Below, piece by piece: positions 6,314-8,088 of a stretch of 8,088 nucleotides of DNA. A program made the translations under genes and the position numbers. Position 1 is the first letter of the stretch. Every line of letters begins with the position of its first letter. The DNA is from Verrucomicrobiales bacterium. GTDB lineage: Bacteria > Verrucomicrobiota > Verrucomicrobiia > Limisphaerales > JAFMIX01. Where the stretch lies: contig JAFMIX010000088.1 of the NCBI GenBank assembly GCA_017853785.1, forward strand, positions 1 to 8,088, written 5' to 3'. The notes beneath the pieces were generated by a model. That model had not been told where the DNA came from and made no database searches. It was given only the letters and a program-made list of their open reading frames with translations.

Positions 6314-6946
6314 TCACTCCTGGATGAAGTAACTCAGGTTCTCCAGCTCGATGGCGAGGTTGACGTTGTTGACCATCACGTCTTCCGGCACGTCGAGGAC
6401 GATGGGCGAGAAATTCAGGATGCCGGTGATGCCGCAATCCACCAGCGCATTGGTCACCTCTTGGGCCACGGCGGCGGGGACGGAAAGAATCGCCATCTTC
6501 ACCGCGTTCGCGCGGATGAACGCCGCCAGTTTTTCCATCGGCAGGATGGGTTGGCGCATTTTTTTACCGCGCTGCCGGCGCGTGTCCACGTCGAACGCGG
6601 CGATGATCTCAAAGCCTTCCTTCTCGAATCCGCGATACGAGGTCAGCGCAAGGCCGAGGTTGCCCACGCCCACGAGGATGACGGGTTGGAGGCGCGTGGT
6701 GCCGAGCTCGTCCGAGATCATGCGTGAGAGTTCCGCCACGTCGTAGCCGAGGCCGCGAGTGCCGAACTGGCCGAAGTAGGCAAGGTCTTTCCGCAATTGA
6801 GTGGGCTTGACGCCGGCGACCTTGGCGAGCGTCTCGCTGGAAACGGTCTGGATCTTGTTTTCCCGCAACCGCACCAGGCAACGGAGGTAGATGGAGAGGC
6901 GGTAGACCGTCTTGCGCGGGATGGGCGGATGCTGGGATTTCTTCAC
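6314..6946 (-). CDS. rex: Redox-sensing transcriptional repressor Rex
   Basis: Rex is a homodimeric cytosolic repressor that binds DNA when NADH is low and releases it when NADH rises, controlling fermentation and respiratory genes. With GTG 6946 as start the product is 210 residues, the usual Rex length. The N-terminal winged helix includes IPRKTVYRLSIYLRCL (about 10-25) and the hallmark VKPTQLRKDLAYFGQFGTRG (46-65), which holds the recognition helix. A Rossmann domain follows: VGVGNLG (92-98) binds the dinucleotide, and FDVD (118-121) ends the second strand with the acidic residue expected for NAD(H). LNFSP (177-181) and the C-terminal helix NNVNLAIELENLSYFIQE match the domain-swapped dimer helix. 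ATG 7000 would add 18 residues that resemble no Rex; it also lacks a Shine-Dalgarno, so I prefer the GTG. It is divergent from miaB and convergent with the hydrolase. No TTGTGA-n-TCACAA type operator was seen in front of it, so autoregulation is not supported. Confidence 0.95.
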   Translation of the reverse strand: MKKSQHPPIPRKTVYRLSIYLRCLVRLRENKIQTVSSETLAKVAGVKPTQLRKDLAYFGQFGTRGLGYDVAELSRMISDELGTTRLQPVILVGVGNLGLALTSYRGFEKEGFEIIAAFDVDTRRQRGKKMRQPILPMEKLAAFIRANAVKMAILSVPAAVAQEVTNALVDCGITGILNFSPIVLDVPEDVMVNNVNLAIELENLSYFIQE

Positions 6947-7054
6947 GACGGTGAAAATAAACCGGAAGCCGCGGCGGCAAGCAAGCGTGGTCAGGCACAT
7001 TCCCGCTTTTCAACCGGGTGACGGCGGCGTAGTTTCTCCATCCACTCCCGACTT
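6947..7054. promoter_or_regulatory. Divergent intergenic region between rex and miaB
   Basis: About 108 bases (54 if rex starts at ATG 7000) separate two divergent genes and must hold promoters for both. I could not identify a good -35/-10 pair in either direction. A TATTTT on the minus strand lies only a few bases ahead of the rex GTG, too close for a normal leader. No Rex operator or other named site is visible, and neither gene has a Shine-Dalgarno in this region. Confidence 0.35.
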
Positions 7055-8088
7055 ATGCCCAGTGTCTTTATCAAAACCTACGGTTGCCAGATGAACGAGC
7101 GCGACAGCGAAGCCGTCGCCGCGCAGCTCGTGGCCAAGGGCTACACCATCGCCGCGTCCGAGAAGAACGCCGATGTCGTCCTGCTCAACACCTGCTCCGT
7201 GCGCGACAACGCCGAGCAGAAAGCGCTGATGAAGATGGAGAATCTCGCCGGCAATTTCCGCAAGCGCCGCCCCGATGTCGTGCTCGGCTTCATGGGTTGC
7301 ATGGCGCAAAGCCGCGGGAAGGAACTCATCGACAAGCTGCCGGATGTGGACCTCGTCCTCGGCACGCAGAAATTTCATCGCGCTGCCGACTACCTCGATG
7401 AAATCCTCGCCGGACGACAGAAGAAAATCGTGGACGTCGCCGAAGAGCAGGGCAGCGAAGGCACGATCAAAGAACACCTGCTCAACGGTACAGCGAAGAA
7501 CGCCGCGACCGCGTTCGTGAGCATCATGCAAGGCTGCAACCAATACTGCACCTTCTGCATCGTGCCCTACACGCGCGGCGAGGAACGCAGCCGCACCATC
7601 CCCGACATCGTCGCCGAGTGCCGCGAACTCGTCGCGCGCGGCGTGAAGGAAATCACCTTGCTCGGGCAGATTGTGACGAGCTACGGCAAGCGCGAGATTT
7701 CGTCGCGCGACGGCAAATCCGCCTTCGTCCAGCTCATCGAAGCCGTCCACGAAATCGAGGGCTTGGAGCGCATCCGCTTCACCTCGCCGCACCCGAAAGG
7801 TTACGGCGACGACCTCGTGGCCGCCTACGCACGGCTGCCCAAGCTGTGCGAGAGCGCGCACCTGCCCGTGCAGAGCGGCAGCGACCGCGTGCTCAAGCTC
7901 ATGCACCGCGGCTACACGCGTGAACGGTTTGTGGAAATCATCCGCAAGCTCCGCGCGGTGCGCCCCGGCATCGGGCTCACCAGTGACATCATCGTTGGTT
8001 TTCCCGGCGAGACCGAGGCGGACTTCGCGGAAACGCTCTCGCTCTGCCGTGAGGTGGAATTCGACAATGCTTATCTCTTCAAGTATTC
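7055..8088 (+). CDS. miaB: tRNA-2-methylthio-N6-dimethylallyladenosine synthase MiaB (partial)
   Basis: MiaB is a radical-SAM enzyme that adds a methylthio group to C2 of i6A37 in tRNAs reading UNN codons, using two [4Fe-4S] clusters. The first 344 codons are present; the C-terminal part, including the rest of the radical-SAM barrel end and the TRAM domain, lies beyond the window. The N-terminal UPF0004 domain has the three cluster cysteines: Cys11 (KTYGCQMNERD), Cys47 (LNTCSVRDNAEQKA) and Cys81 (GFMGCMAQ). The radical-SAM motif CNQYCTFCIVPYTRG starts at Cys161 (Cys161, Cys165, Cys168). QMN and NTCSVRDNAEQK point to MiaB rather than RimO or MtaB. SPHPKGY (244-250), HLPVQSGSD (269-277) and VGFPGET (314-320) are further family blocks. 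The usual GQNVNSY block reads GQIVTSY (204-210). Start ATG 7055 is chosen because the protein then begins two residues ahead of the typical VFIKTYGCQMN; no Shine-Dalgarno precedes it. Confidence 0.96.
   Translation, partial: MPSVFIKTYGCQMNERDSEAVAAQLVAKGYTIAASEKNADVVLLNTCSVRDNAEQKALMKMENLAGNFRKRRPDVVLGFMGCMAQSRGKELIDKLPDVDLVLGTQKFHRAADYLDEILAGRQKKIVDVAEEQGSEGTIKEHLLNGTAKNAATAFVSIMQGCNQYCTFCIVPYTRGEERSRTIPDIVAECRELVARGVKEITLLGQIVTSYGKREISSRDGKSAFVQLIEAVHEIEGLERIRFTSPHPKGYGDDLVAAYARLPKLCESAHLPVQSGSDRVLKLMHRGYTRERFVEIIRKLRAVRPGIGLTSDIIVGFPGETEADFAETLSLCREVEFDNAYLFKY

Noticed and set aside
296..6972. CCGGAAGCCGC occurs at 296-306 and 6962-6972, each near a gene start on the minus strand.
   Set aside because: Several shared 11-mers are expected by chance in 8 kb; no longer similarity surrounds them.
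6314..7000. Longer Rex starting at ATG 7000 (228 residues).
   Set aside because: The extra 18 residues do not look like Rex and make it longer than usual; GTG 6946 gives the typical length. It remains a possible alternative.

Overview
The window reads as a piece of ordinary chromosome from a GC-rich bacterium, most likely of the phylum Verrucomicrobiota (Limisphaerales/Pedosphaera-like). This placement is an inference from three things: the style of the type IV-type prepilin N-terminus at the left edge, the lack of Shine-Dalgarno sequences in front of most genes, and the overall flavour of the proteins. No single marker proves it. I see no mobile element, CRISPR array, rRNA or tRNA, and the gene content is mostly housekeeping. 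No gap between genes exceeds about 140 bases.

Layout, left to right. (1) Minus strand, cut by the left edge: a prepilin-like secreted or surface protein (start at 262). (2) Minus strand, 403-1338: a DHH/DHHA1-family phosphoesterase. (3) Plus strand, 1477-3150: an AspT/YidE-type membrane transporter with two central TrkA_C domains, divergent from the phosphoesterase across a 138-base gap. (4) Plus strand, about 3206-3529: a small Cys/His-rich basic protein of unknown function. (5) Plus strand, 3621-5447: aspartyl-tRNA synthetase (aspS). (6) Plus strand, 5462-6307: a membrane-anchored alpha/beta hydrolase, 14 bases behind aspS and with its own ribosome binding site. (7) Minus strand, 6314 to about 6946: the NADH/NAD+-sensing repressor Rex, convergent with the hydrolase and only 6 bases from it. 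(8) Plus strand, 7055 to the right edge: tRNA methylthiotransferase MiaB, divergent from rex and cut by the window end after 344 codons.

How the genes relate. aspS and miaB both serve translation (charging of tRNA-Asp; hypermodification of A37 in tRNAs reading UNN codons), but they are not in one operon. Rex would be expected to control fermentation and respiration genes elsewhere; I found no clear Rex operator in this window. The rest looks like a loose collection of independent transcription units. Because of the high GC content, very long open frames run antisense to real genes (about 346-1476 on plus, 1339-3225 and 3564-5234 on minus). I judge these to be shadows.

I do not see a convincing undescribed multi-gene system. 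The best candidates for a second look are the small unknown protein at 3206-3529, the hydrolase whose nucleophile elbow reads SESIG rather than GxSxG, and the unusual MiaB motif GQIVTSY.
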